Part shown: positions 1 through 6,116 of the stretch, piece after piece
How positions within the stretch are numbered: the stretch's first letter is position 1
Layout: each line of letters opens with the position of its first letter
Source: Oscillospiraceae bacterium
GTDB lineage: Bacteria > Bacillota > Clostridia > Oscillospirales > Acutalibacteraceae
Length of the DNA: 7,967 nucleotides
NCBI GenBank assembly: GCA_031267335.1
Contig: JAIRZH010000020.1
Coordinates: 1 to 7,967 of the forward strand
Direction: 5' to 3'
The notes under the pieces: model-generated
Told to the model about the DNA's origin: nothing
What the model saw: the letters and a program-made list of their open reading frames with translations, nothing else
The model's database searches: none
Translations under genes and position numbers: made by a program

Positions 1-1
1 A

Positions 2-373
2 AAAATCAAAAATATTACCAAAAAATGCCCTATTATGTTTAGGGCACCTTACGGAGATTATAATAATTCTTTAATAAATGTTATTGATTTTTTAAAAATG
101 TATTGTGTTCAGTGGAATATTGATAGTATGGATTGGAAAAATCGAAGTTGTGAACAAATGACAAAAAAAATTGTCTCGAAATTAACACCTGGTTCAATAA
201 TATTGTTGCACAATGGTGCTAAATACACGCCAGAAGCGCTTCCTTTGATTATAGAAAAAATTCAAAAAGAAAATTTTAAAATAGTTCCGATTTCTCAAAT
301 TATTTACAAAAAAAATTATCAAATAATATACGATGGTACTCAAATGCCACTAGAAACTGTTCCTTCTATCTGA
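2..373 (+). CDS. Polysaccharide deacetylase, PdaB-like (3' part; 5' end outside window)
   Basis: This is the C-terminal part of a NodB-homology polysaccharide deacetylase, an enzyme class that removes acetyl groups from peptidoglycan or related N-acetyl-sugars at the cell surface. The frame is open to the left edge (residues KIKNITKKCPI precede the first ATG at 35), so that ATG is internal and the true start is upstream. Visible motifs are FRAPYGDY (the RxPY motif of the NodB fold) and GSIILLHN (the late His motif at the active site). The DSMDWK segment between them and the ending TPEALPLIIEKIQ...FKIVPISQIIY resemble clostridial PdaB-like deacetylases; the early zinc-binding Asp and HxxxH motifs would lie outside the window. 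The gene converges on the PARG gene. A copy of a repeat shared with 1842-1870 begins at its stop codon. Family assignment is firm; the substrate is not visible. Confidence 0.88.
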   Translation, partial: KIKNITKKCPIMFRAPYGDYNNSLINVIDFLKMYCVQWNIDSMDWKNRSCEQMTKKIVSKLTPGSIILLHNGAKYTPEALPLIIEKIQKENFKIVPISQIIYKKNYQIIYDGTQMPLETVPSI

Positions 374-483
374 AATTATTAAATTTCGAATAATTTTGAG
401 TTTAATATTGGTCATTAACAGTAGTATTAACAAAGATTAATACAAAATAATTAGTTTTTGTGTTCGGACTACGAAAATATCAT
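366..483. repeat. Degenerate remnant of the 5908-6080 palindromic element
   Basis: This gap between the deacetylase and PARG stop codons holds sequence related to the reverse complement of the element at 5908-6080. The first 35 bases match well (shared core AAATTTCGAATAATTTT against AAATTTCGAGTAATTTT), and the stretch near 460-483 (ACGAAAATATCATTTATTG) resembles the other end. The middle is poorly conserved. A closely similar 33-base copy occurs at 1842-1870. An AT-only inverted repeat (373-380 with 389-396) lies in the conserved part and could act weakly as a stem-loop after the deacetylase. Confidence 0.4.
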
Positions 484-1422
484 TTATTGACATTGAATAG
501 CGAGATCTTTAAATTTTTCTTTAAATGCCTGCAAATTTTTTTTGCCGCATTCATCAGGAGCATAAATGTTAAAGATAATACATTTAAATTTTTGTTTATA
601 TCCTAATTTTTGCAATACATGAAAAAAAGCGCGCGAAGAAATGTCTGGTGGCACTTTGAATGCTCCGCATCCAAATGCGCCTAATACAATGGTATCATCT
701 TGATTAGATATTGCTACCGTAAAAATTAATTTTATGCGTTCGACTAAAACATTAAATAATTTTTCTTCATCATATTTTTTTATTTTTCTAAGGTCAGGTG
801 CTGCTGCCGAAATTACATTAAATTTAGGGCGTTGGGAAACTTCTATTAAACTAAAATCATCGTTTTTAATTTGTGTAACTCCAATTGATGAAATAACCCG
901 ATTAAAACCAAAAATATTAGAATTATCATTCCTATGATTATGATTGTATTCATAAAATTGCAGCTTCAGACGAATTAAACTAGCAAATAAATCGCTTAGA
1001 CGACATAAATATTCTTCTTGGGCTATGCTACCTTGTTGTACTCCACCGCCGGTTTTAAAAGCATTAGCAAAGTTTACTACAGTTATTTTAGCATTTGGAT
1101 CAATAATATTTTTATCTTTTAATATTTTAAGACCATTAAGAGTAGTATAAGGAGTCATAATGATAGTACATTCTTCATGTTGTTCTTCTTTGATTTCTCC
1201 AAGGTCAGGAAGTATACAATCTCCAATCGCTTGCTCACTAAATGCAAAAATTTTTGATTTTTTAATATTTTCAGCATAAACTGGATCACTTTTCATTTGT
1301 TCTTCGAATATCGACTTAGTATCTTTAAAAACTTCTTTCAATTTTTCTTTAGAAGTAATAGCATTGGCAAAAGTAATCGGAGAAAGACTTTTGGGCATAC
1401 AAAACTTTAGCCCTAATAACAC
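484..1422 (-). CDS. Microbial-type poly(ADP-ribose) glycohydrolase (PARG, macrodomain fold)
   Basis: The product matches the microbial PARG family (TIGR02452/DUF2263), which hydrolyses ADP-ribose chains. Counting from the GTG at 1422, the signature GGG-x7-QEE lies at residues 125-137 (GGGVQQGSIAQEE), preceded by VVNFANAFKT. Later macrodomain motifs are SAAAPD (205-210) and LGAFGCGAFKVPP (247-259). An N-terminal helical cap precedes the catalytic part, as in the family. The catalytic domain looks complete and intact. The GTG start is doubtful: it cuts a hydrophobic segment that in this frame reads NVFIICAVLLGLKFC back to a stop at 1465-1467, and there is no good ribosome site before it. The frame just upstream (1413-1784) supplies a lysine-rich N-terminus and the two join if the A10 tract at 1457-1466 is read as A11. 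The segment ends SPITFANA then ITSKEK, a plausible signal-peptidase-type site. ADP-ribose hydrolysis is well supported by motif; export is inference. Confidence 0.85.
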   Translation of the reverse strand: MLLGLKFCMPKSLSPITFANAITSKEKLKEVFKDTKSIFEEQMKSDPVYAENIKKSKIFAFSEQAIGDCILPDLGEIKEEQHEECTIIMTPYTTLNGLKILKDKNIIDPNAKITVVNFANAFKTGGGVQQGSIAQEEYLCRLSDLFASLIRLKLQFYEYNHNHRNDNSNIFGFNRVISSIGVTQIKNDDFSLIEVSQRPKFNVISAAAPDLRKIKKYDEEKLFNVLVERIKLIFTVAISNQDDTIVLGAFGCGAFKVPPDISSRAFFHVLQKLGYKQKFKCIIFNIYAPDECGKKNLQAFKEKFKDLAIQCQ

Positions 1423-1784
1423 TGCACAAATAATAAAAACGTTAGAAAAATTAAAATTTTTTTTTTATATTTTTCTTTATTTTTACGATTATTTTTCTCT
1501 GGTGTGATTTTCAGATTTCTCAGTTTTTTCATGATTATTTTAGTGTGATTAAGTTTTTCAGTTTTTTTATCTCTATTTTTATCTCTAATAGTAGTATTAA
1601 TAGCCTTAGTTGAATTAAAATTATTAACAAAAAAATTAAAAACCGCCAAGCTTGAGGCAAAAATTTTTAATAAATTTTTCCTTAAGTTTTTAGATTTTTT
1701 TAACTTTGGATTTTGAATTTCTTTGTCTACTCGATTAATCGCATTGGTTCGGTTATTTTTTAATTCATTATTATTTTTTAACAA
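1413..1784 (-). CDS. Probable N-terminal part of the PARG gene in another frame (lysine-rich, signal-like)
   Basis: This 123-residue frame starts with TTG at 1784, with a GGGAG-type ribosome site about 12 bases upstream, and overlaps the start of the PARG frame by 10 bases. It is very rich in Lys and Asn. Residues about 37-60 form a hydrophobic segment (KIFASSLAVFNFFVNNFNS then TKAIN) that resembles the secretion-like segments of the other exported proteins here. A basic linker of about 50 residues follows, then KKKILIFLTFLLFVQCY and a TAG stop. Reading the A10 tract as A11 replaces that tail with NFNFSNVFIICAVLLGLKFC and runs into PARG, giving a single protein of about 433 residues. Alternatives are a recent inactivating frameshift, a sequencing error in the homopolymer, or a separate small membrane protein translationally coupled to PARG. 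I do not recognise the sequence itself. Confidence 0.5.
   Translation of the reverse strand: MLKNNNELKNNRTNAINRVDKEIQNPKLKKSKNLRKNLLKIFASSLAVFNFFVNNFNSTKAINTTIRDKNRDKKTEKLNHTKIIMKKLRNLKITPEKNNRKNKEKYKKKILIFLTFLLFVQCY
1457..1466 (-). other. A10 homopolymer, candidate slippage or frameshift site
   Basis: On the coding (-) strand this is a run of ten A's read TAT AAA AAA AAA ATT. One added A puts the upstream frame (1413-1784) into the PARG frame (484-1422). Runs of nine or more A's are known sites of RNA polymerase slippage, especially in AT-rich bacterial genomes. Confidence 0.5.
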
Positions 1785-1841
1785 TATTAATAACCACTCC
1801 CTTAAAATTATTTTTTTTTGATTTTAGAGCTTCTTTACATT

Positions 1842-1870
1842 ATCTGAAATGATTAAATTTCGAATAATTC
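1842..1870. repeat. Left piece of an element related to 5908-6080, split by the insertion at 1874-2032
   Basis: TATCTGAAATGATTAAATTT and the following CGAATAATTC match the reverse complement of the right end of the element at 5908-6080 (TATTTGAAACGACAAAATTT then CGAGTAATTT). The remainder of the same copy resumes after the 1874-2032 insertion. This stretch also lies upstream of the TTG start of the frame at 1413-1784, so it may carry that gene's 5' region. Confidence 0.5.
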
Positions 1871-1873
1871 TAA

Positions 1874-2032
1874 GAGCCTGTCTAATATCTCTCTAGCAAC
1901 ACATATTTAACTAAAATTTTTAAAATTCAAAGCGTGCGGAAGACAAATACTAACATATTTAACTGACGAGCAATACAGAATTTTAAAAATTTTAGTTAAA
2001 TATGTGTTGCTAGAGAGATATTAGACAGGCTC
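1874..2032. mobile_element. Miniature inverted-repeat element, copy 1 (56-bp perfect arms)
   Basis: Bases 1873-1928 and 1978-2033 are perfect reverse complements over 56 bases, enclosing a 49-base non-palindromic centre. The ends read GAGCCTGTCTAATATCTC and its complement. TAA flanks both sides (1871-1873 and 2033-2035), consistent with a 3-bp target duplication. No coding capacity is present, so it would be moved in trans by a transposase elsewhere. A second copy lies at 6138-6300 in opposite internal orientation. The CCTGTC-type ends and short TA/TAA duplication recall IS5-like elements, but I cannot confirm the family. Confidence 0.8.
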
Positions 2033-2035
2033 TAA

Positions 2036-2145
2036 GGTTGAGCGAAGAAAATTTTCAAAATAATATTGCTATATCACAAAAAAATTAACGTAGCACAAAT
2101 CAAAAAAATACCAAAATATGGTCGAATCGCAAGGGCGAACTCTAA
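2036..2145. repeat. Right piece of the interrupted element related to 5908-6080
   Basis: Sequence after the 1874-2032 insertion continues the same relative: GAAGAAAATTTTC, then AAAAAAATTAACGTAGCACA, AATC and ATACCAAAATATGGTCG align with GGAAAATTTTTTC, TTTAACGTAGTACAAATC and GTACCGAAATATGATCG in the reverse complement of 5908-6080. The outer end past about 2125 is worn and the terminal inverted repeat is not clear. Confidence 0.55.
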
Positions 2146-2303
2146 CAAAATAAATTTTACCAATTATAAAACAATTTGACAAATTAAAAAAATATATTAA
2201 ATTTTTGATAGATTATTTAGCCAATCTTATAAAATAAACCTAACTTTTGTTATATCCTCAATTATTTGTAAAAATAAATTTTATATCTTTTGCAATACTT
2301 AAA

Positions 2304-2476
2304 GGACTTGTATTTGATAAGCCCCGAACACAATTTTTTGATAATTTTTGGAATTTTTTCGTTTATTTTACTCATATTTTACTCAGCTTTGCCTCGAGCC
2401 AAACTGAGCAAAATTCACTAAAAATGTTCAAAAATTGTCAAAAATTTATATCTTTTAGATTATCTAAGACAGGTTC
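2304..2476. mobile_element. Degenerate large palindromic element, third type
   Basis: The outer ends GGACTTGTATTTGATAA (left) and GAACCTGTCTTAGATAA (reverse complement of the right) agree at 13 of 17 positions. Inner arms pair imperfectly, and the centre (2382-2408, CTCAGCTTTGCCTCGAG then CCAAACTGAG) is itself a near-perfect palindrome. TAA follows the right end. The end motif resembles those of copies at 1874-2032 and 6138-6300, so a common superfamily is likely. An 86-residue open frame on the + strand here is only a by-product of the low-complexity arms. The rest of the 2146-2520 gap shows no gene. Confidence 0.5.
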
Positions 2477-2527
2477 TAAAAATTCCAAAATAGAAATACC
2501 GACTTAAGATTTAATTTAACAGTCGAA

Positions 2528-2604
2528 TGGTGGGCCATCCAGGATTCGAACCCGGGACCAATCGGTTATGAGCCGACCGCTCTAACCAGCTGAGCTAATG
2601 GCCC
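2528..2604 (-). tRNA. tRNA with CAT anticodon (Ile2 or Met)
   Basis: The - strand folds as a complete 77-base cloverleaf: acceptor GGGCCAT with ATGGCCC, D arm around AGCTCAGCTGGTTAGAGC, anticodon loop CTCATAA on a GTCGG/CCGAT stem, T arm with loop TTCGAAT, discriminator A and an encoded CCA (2528-2530). It is neither an initiator by its first pair (G1-C72 is matched) nor a typical Gram-positive elongator Met by its body. The GGGCCATTAGCTCAG start and CTCATAA loop look more like the Ile2 tRNA whose C34 is modified to lysidine by TilS to read AUA. It follows the AAA+ gene on the same strand, separated by a probable terminator. Confidence 0.95.
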
Positions 2605-2628
2605 GAAACAAATTCAATAATAAAATAT

Positions 2629-2662
2629 AAAAAATTGATCTGTACTGCAAGAACAATTTTTT
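2629..2662 (-). terminator. Probable terminator after the AAA+ ATPase gene
   Basis: A perfect 9-bp inverted repeat, AAAAAATTG / CAATTTTTT, with a 16-base loop starts 30 bases past the ATPase stop and is followed by a T-rich tail on the - strand. The stem has only one G-C pair, so it is a weak example, but its A-tract/T-tract shape could work in either direction and it sits neatly between the ATPase and tRNA genes. Confidence 0.45.
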
Positions 2663-2692
2663 ATAATGCATTGAATTGTTTAATCTAATAAT

Positions 2693-4732
2693 TTAACGAT
2701 TAATTGATGATTCTAAATCTTCTGCTGAAATTACTACTTTAGCTAACTTTTCTACACCAGTTTTCTCTAAATTAATCTCGATTGCATTGTTTATTATTCT
2801 TTCAATCTCAGCGCCCGAAGAACCTACCAACCTACCTGCAAAATACTTAACATTAACACTGCTATCCAATTTAACGCCTCTAAGCAAAACTTTAATTATT
2901 TGTTCAATATCTTCAATTGTAGGATTATTCATGATAATCTCTAAGTCCATTCTTCCGGCTCTTTTTAAAGGTTCTGGAATCCTATCTATATAATTAGATG
3001 TACCAATTATAGAAAATAATCCTGCAAAACTAAGATGATCGAATTTATCTATTAAATTTTGCAAAGCAGTTGCTATTTTTCCTTCGGCAACCATACCATC
3101 AAGTTCGTCTAAAAGCAGCATTACATCTCTGCCTTCTTTGGCGAATTGCTGAGCTGATTCGAAGGTCTTTGTAACTTTTTCAATACCTTTTGCGCTCGTA
3201 AGATCCGCCGGAGTTACTACCACCAATTCCGAATTTCTAGAAGCCGCTAAATACCGAACGAGTACTGTTTTTCCAACCCCAGCTGGGCCAATAAGCAATG
3301 CACCTTTCGAAGCCGGAACGGATTTTGAAGTTTTATATTTCTTAATAGACTCTTGCCAATCATTCAATCTTTTTATTGCTACTTTATTTCCAGCATACAC
3401 ATCTTTCAATTGCATTGCACCAGTGCGAAGCTTTGAGACAATAATCGCCATGTTTCTGTTAGCTAAAAGTTCTGCCTGCAATTCATCCTCTATCCGTTTT
3501 TTCTCGGCCAAAACCTTTTCTTGTTGAAGTAATCCATCGATTATTGTTTCGGTTTCTAAAATAGCTTCTCGAATTTCTTTTAACCCATCCAATGTCGTTG
3601 CTGCTCGTGTACGATCCCTGAGATCATTAAGCAAATCTGTAGCCAAATTTCCGTTATTCGGATCTGTAAATTCAAATTCTTTCGCGGATAACTTTTGGAT
3701 TTTGACAATTAATAAATTTCTTGTGGCTCTGATTTCGTTCGCTAATTTTGCCGATATAGCATCAGAAACAAATTTATTTAGGTCATCCATCATTTTTTTT
3801 ATTGTTTCCATAACAGCGCCGCTTAAAATCTCATCAACAGTTAATTCTCCAATTGTATGACGTATAATTTCTACTCGGTCTCTTGCTCCTATTAACGTTT
3901 CGCCTTCTAGTTCTGCGATTCTAGTTTCTATATAAGATAAACTGGCATGCTGTGATCTTTTTAAACTTTCTAATGCTAACTTCTGTTGTTGCTGCTCTTG
4001 TTCGCTAATCCTTTGAATTTCCTTACGTTGAAATTCTGCTTCTTTTTCCTGTCTTTTCGCTTCGTCTTCGGCTTTTTTTCTTTCTAATTCTATTTTCTGT
4101 TTCTCGATTTCTGCACTTTTAGCCATAGCAGACTGATTGCTCAAAATCGATTCAATTGTAGCAACAAGCCGATTAGCTTCTCCGAGCAAAGTATTAGCAG
4201 TTCTGATATTTAAACTACCGCCCAATCTACGCTTTAATGCGCATCTTGCGCTTTCCATATTTAATTGTAATCCCGGAGTTGCTATTCGTTCAATCTGAAA
4301 AAACAAATCTTCAATAATAATTTGAGCACGAGAAATGGCCTCATCTCTGCTTAAAACTCGCCCACTTTCCATTTCTTCATTGTCATCTGAATTTTCAAAA
4401 GTTTCTTCTTTTACCTTTTTCTTCTCAGGTATAGATTTCTTTCGGTCTTCGCTGTCGCTAAAATCTTTTTCTTCTTTAAGCTCAGGCTTTTTAATCTCAT
4501 TCGCTTTTTTAGGATTGGATTTTTTAGCTTTATTTGTTTTTTTAGGCTCAGGCTTTTTGGCCTTATTTACCTTTTTCTCTACTAATTCTTCCTTACTTGA
4601 TGGTTTAGTGAACCTAAACCAACTAATTATGTCTTCAAAGGAAAACGCATTAACCTCTTTTTGTGCTACTTTCGCAAGACTTACTAATGCTAAAGTAAAC
4701 GCTAAAGCTTTACCGAATCTTTTTCTTCTCAT
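2693..4732 (-). CDS. FtsH-like AAA+ ATPase with signal-like N-terminus and coiled coils; no protease domain
   Basis: The 679-residue product begins at ATG 4732, preceded at 8 bases by AAGGTGGG; a TTG at 4765 in the same frame has no such site and was rejected. Residues 1-29 (MRRKRFG, then KALAFTLALVSLAKVA, ending KEVNA) look like an export signal. Residues 43-114 are a Lys/Glu/Pro linker with three 11-residue repeats. Residues 125-430 are helical, with strong coiled coil at about 202-264 and 404-429. The C-terminal AAA+ module has Walker A GPAGVGKT (482-489), Walker B MLLLDELD (538-545), sensor 1 in IIGTSN (575-580), Arg fingers in KRAGRMD (about 591 and 594) and a lid with GSSGAEIERIINNA. 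The module is closest to FtsH, but it ends without an HExxH metalloprotease domain and has no ordinary two-helix membrane anchor. All catalytic residues are present, so it should hydrolyse ATP and remodel an unknown substrate. If truly exported, it would need ATP outside the cell, as in a host cytoplasm. It lies 125 bases downstream of the response regulator. Confidence 0.85.
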   Translation of the reverse strand: MRRKRFGKALAFTLALVSLAKVAQKEVNAFSFEDIISWFRFTKPSSKEELVEKKVNKAKKPEPKKTNKAKKSNPKKANEIKKPELKEEKDFSDSEDRKKSIPEKKKVKEETFENSDDNEEMESGRVLSRDEAISRAQIIIEDLFFQIERIATPGLQLNMESARCALKRRLGGSLNIRTANTLLGEANRLVATIESILSNQSAMAKSAEIEKQKIELERKKAEDEAKRQEKEAEFQRKEIQRISEQEQQQQKLALESLKRSQHASLSYIETRIAELEGETLIGARDRVEIIRHTIGELTVDEILSGAVMETIKKMMDDLNKFVSDAISAKLANEIRATRNLLIVKIQKLSAKEFEFTDPNNGNLATDLLNDLRDRTRAATTLDGLKEIREAILETETIIDGLLQQEKVLAEKKRIEDELQAELLANRNMAIIVSKLRTGAMQLKDVYAGNKVAIKRLNDWQESIKKYKTSKSVPASKGALLIGPAGVGKTVLVRYLAASRNSELVVVTPADLTSAKGIEKVTKTFESAQQFAKEGRDVMLLLDELDGMVAEGKIATALQNLIDKFDHLSFAGLFSIIGTSNYIDRIPEPLKRAGRMDLEIIMNNPTIEDIEQIIKVLLRGVKLDSSVNVKYFAGRLVGSSGAEIERIINNAIEINLEKTGVEKLAKVVISAEDLESSINR
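4469..4567 (-). repeat. Three 33-base tandem repeats coding an 11-residue lysine-rich unit
   Basis: Within the ATPase linker, three successive units read NKAKKPEPKKT, NKAKKSNPKKA and NEIKKPELKEE. They form part of the flexible, charged spacer between the signal-like N-terminus and the coiled-coil region. Confidence 0.7.
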
Positions 4733-4811
4733 AAAAATAACCCACCTTATAAAAAAATTAATCAAACTAGTTCTGATTTTAACCTCAAAATTTCCTTAAG
4801 TCAATTAGAGA

Positions 4812-4820
4812 ATTTTAACA
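4812..4820 (-). promoter_or_regulatory. Candidate extended -10 promoter for the AAA+ ATPase gene
   Basis: TGTTAAAAT on the - strand fits an extended -10 (TGn-TAAAAT) about 80 bases upstream of the ATPase start. No convincing -35 box is seen at 17 bases. The identical 9-mer lies upstream of the response regulator gene. In DNA this AT-rich such matches can arise by chance. Confidence 0.3.
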
Positions 4821-4857
4821 AAAATATATTTAAATTAAATGTAAATTGCATTAAAAT

Positions 4858-5598
4858 TCAAGCTCTAAGCTCCTCTTTAGAAGCTATTCGATATCCCATA
4901 CCACGAACGGTTATTACATAAATCGGAGATTCAGGTTTATCTTCTATTTTTTTTCTCAGATAACGTATATGAACATCCACAGTACGAGCCTCACCTGAAA
5001 ATCCATTTGACCAAACACGATTCATTAACTGTTCGCGTGTGAGCACTTTGCTTCTTTCATTAATTAAATTAACTAAAAGATCGAATTCTTTCATTGTGAG
5101 ATTTAAAAATTTGCCGGATTTCACAACTGTCCTGTTTCCAATATTGACTTTTATATCACCTATAGATAAAACTTCTTCTTCATCATCAGATGGATTTATG
5201 CATTCTTTTCTTCGCAATATCGATTTAACACGAGTTACGAGTTCTTTGATGCTAAACGGCTTTTTAAGATAATCATCAACGCCCATTTCTAAAGCCAAAA
5301 CACAGTCTACTTCTTCAACTCTCGCGGTCAACATTATAATTGGAATAACTTGGGTAGCGGAATCTAACTTTAATTTGCCGCATAAAGTCATACCATCTAT
5401 ATCGTCTTCCGGCATTTTCCAATCTAAAATTATTGCGTTGGGTTTTTGGCGGCCAACAGCATCCAACAACCCCAAACACGTTGGAAACTCATGAACTTCG
5501 AAACCGGCATCTTTTAATGCTACCGCAACGAGCTTTCTCACATTGGCATCATCATCAACAACATAAATTAGACCAGAAATAATTTTTTTTTCTGACAT
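4858..5598 (-). CDS. OmpR/PhoB-family two-component response regulator
   Basis: The 246-residue product is a standard DNA-binding response regulator of full length. The receiver domain (about 9-128) has the acidic pocket D15-D16-D17, phosphoacceptor D59 in ILDWKMP, the switch T91 in MLTA, and K113 in LKKPFS. After a short acidic linker (SDDEEE) comes a winged-helix effector domain (about 144-240) with LTMKEFDLL, LTREQLMNRVW, recognition helix RTVDVHIRYLRKKI and wing VRGMGYRI, typical of Firmicute PhoP/PhoB relatives. The extra residues in the D59 loop (PEDDIDG) are slightly unusual. An AGGAG ribosome site lies 12 bases upstream of the ATG, after a TGTTAAAAT extended -10 candidate. No histidine kinase gene adjoins it here; the next gene in the same direction is the AAA+ ATPase. 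The target genes are unknown. Confidence 0.95.
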   Translation of the reverse strand: MSEKKIISGLIYVVDDDANVRKLVAVALKDAGFEVHEFPTCLGLLDAVGRQKPNAIILDWKMPEDDIDGMTLCGKLKLDSATQVIPIIMLTARVEEVDCVLALEMGVDDYLKKPFSIKELVTRVKSILRRKECINPSDDEEEVLSIGDIKVNIGNRTVVKSGKFLNLTMKEFDLLVNLINERSKVLTREQLMNRVWSNGFSGEARTVDVHIRYLRKKIEDKPESPIYVITVRGMGYRIASKEELRA

Positions 5599-5652
5599 TT
5601 TTAAAACGCACTCCTAAAAACAAAAATTGAATTAACAAAAGCTAGTAAGGCT

Positions 5653-5661
5653 ATTTTAACA
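5653..5661 (-). promoter_or_regulatory. Candidate extended -10 promoter for the response regulator gene
   Basis: TGTTAAAAT on the - strand, about 55 bases before the ATG, fits an extended -10 element. No clear -35 is present. The same 9-mer precedes the ATPase gene, which could mean a shared sigma factor or simply AT-rich chance. Confidence 0.35.
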
Positions 5662-5906
5662 GAAAATAAAAAAACACTCACTATCTTTTAACCTCGAATT
5701 AAATAATCTTAACAATATTTTTTTTAATATTCAAACTATTTTAGATTATTCATAAATAATTAAATAATGGAAAATTTACTAGAATATTAATTATTTTTCA
5801 AATGTTTTCTTTTTAATATTGCTAAACTTTATTTTTAAATAAATTTATCCCTAACTAAATAAAATCCACATTTAATATTATGCCACCTTTAAAATGAAAT
5901 ATAGCT
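5662..5906. other. Very AT-rich non-coding stretch
   Basis: Nothing gene-like is seen on either strand here. The DNA is dominated by A and T runs (for example TTTTTTTTAATATTC) with short AATATT and AATAATTA motifs. It separates the response regulator promoter region from the palindromic elements. Confidence 0.6.
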
Positions 5907-5907
5907 A

Positions 5908-6080
5908 GGGCCTGTTACCACTACTGTTTAACGATCATATTTCGGTACTTTTTGATTTGTACTACGTTAAATTTTTTTACAATACGTTAGTATTGTGAAA
6001 AAATTTTCCTTATTCAAATCAAAAATTTCAAACCAAAAATTACTCGAAATTTTGTCGTTTCAAATAGTGGGAACAGGCCC
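5908..6080. mobile_element. Miniature inverted-repeat element, second type, flanked by TA
   Basis: The ends are imperfect inverted repeats of about 27 bases: GGGCCTGTTACCACTACTG on the left against GGGCCTGTTCCCACTATTTG read from the right. TA lies on both sides (5906-5907 and 6081-6082), consistent with target duplication. The centre holds a perfect hairpin, ACAATAC-GTTA-GTATTGT (5979-5996). It has no coding capacity. Related worn copies are at 366-483 and at 1842-1870 plus 2036-2145. Confidence 0.75.
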
Positions 6081-6116
6081 TAATATTAGTTTTATAACCG
6101 CCCGATAAACGTGTAA

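Noticed and set aside
373..396. Rho-independent terminator after the deacetylase
   Set aside because: The 8-bp stem has no G-C pair and belongs to a repeat shared with 1842-1870, so a terminator call is not secure.
734..937. Open frame of 67 residues on the + strand
   Set aside because: It lies fully inside the PARG coding region on the opposite strand, and its sequence mirrors PARG codons.
2247..2507. Open frame of 86 residues on the + strand
   Set aside because: It spans the palindromic element at 2304-2476; its Phe/Ile-rich product reflects T-rich arms and it has no ribosome site.
2787..2993. Open frame on the + strand
   Set aside because: Antisense shadow of the ATPase C-terminal domain.
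2693..4732. Naming the ATPase gene ftsH
   Set aside because: The AAA+ module is FtsH-like but the HExxH metalloprotease domain and the usual two-helix N-terminus are absent.
4733..4765. TTG at 4765 as start of the ATPase
   Set aside because: The ATG at 4732 has AAGGTGGG eight bases upstream and begins a basic signal-like sequence; the TTG lacks a ribosome site.
4335..4799. Open frame of 154 residues on the + strand
   Set aside because: Antisense shadow of the lysine-rich linker of the ATPase; the Ser/Phe/Leu repeats are the reverse of Lys/Glu codons.
5039..5272. Open frame on the + strand
   Set aside because: Antisense shadow of the response regulator.
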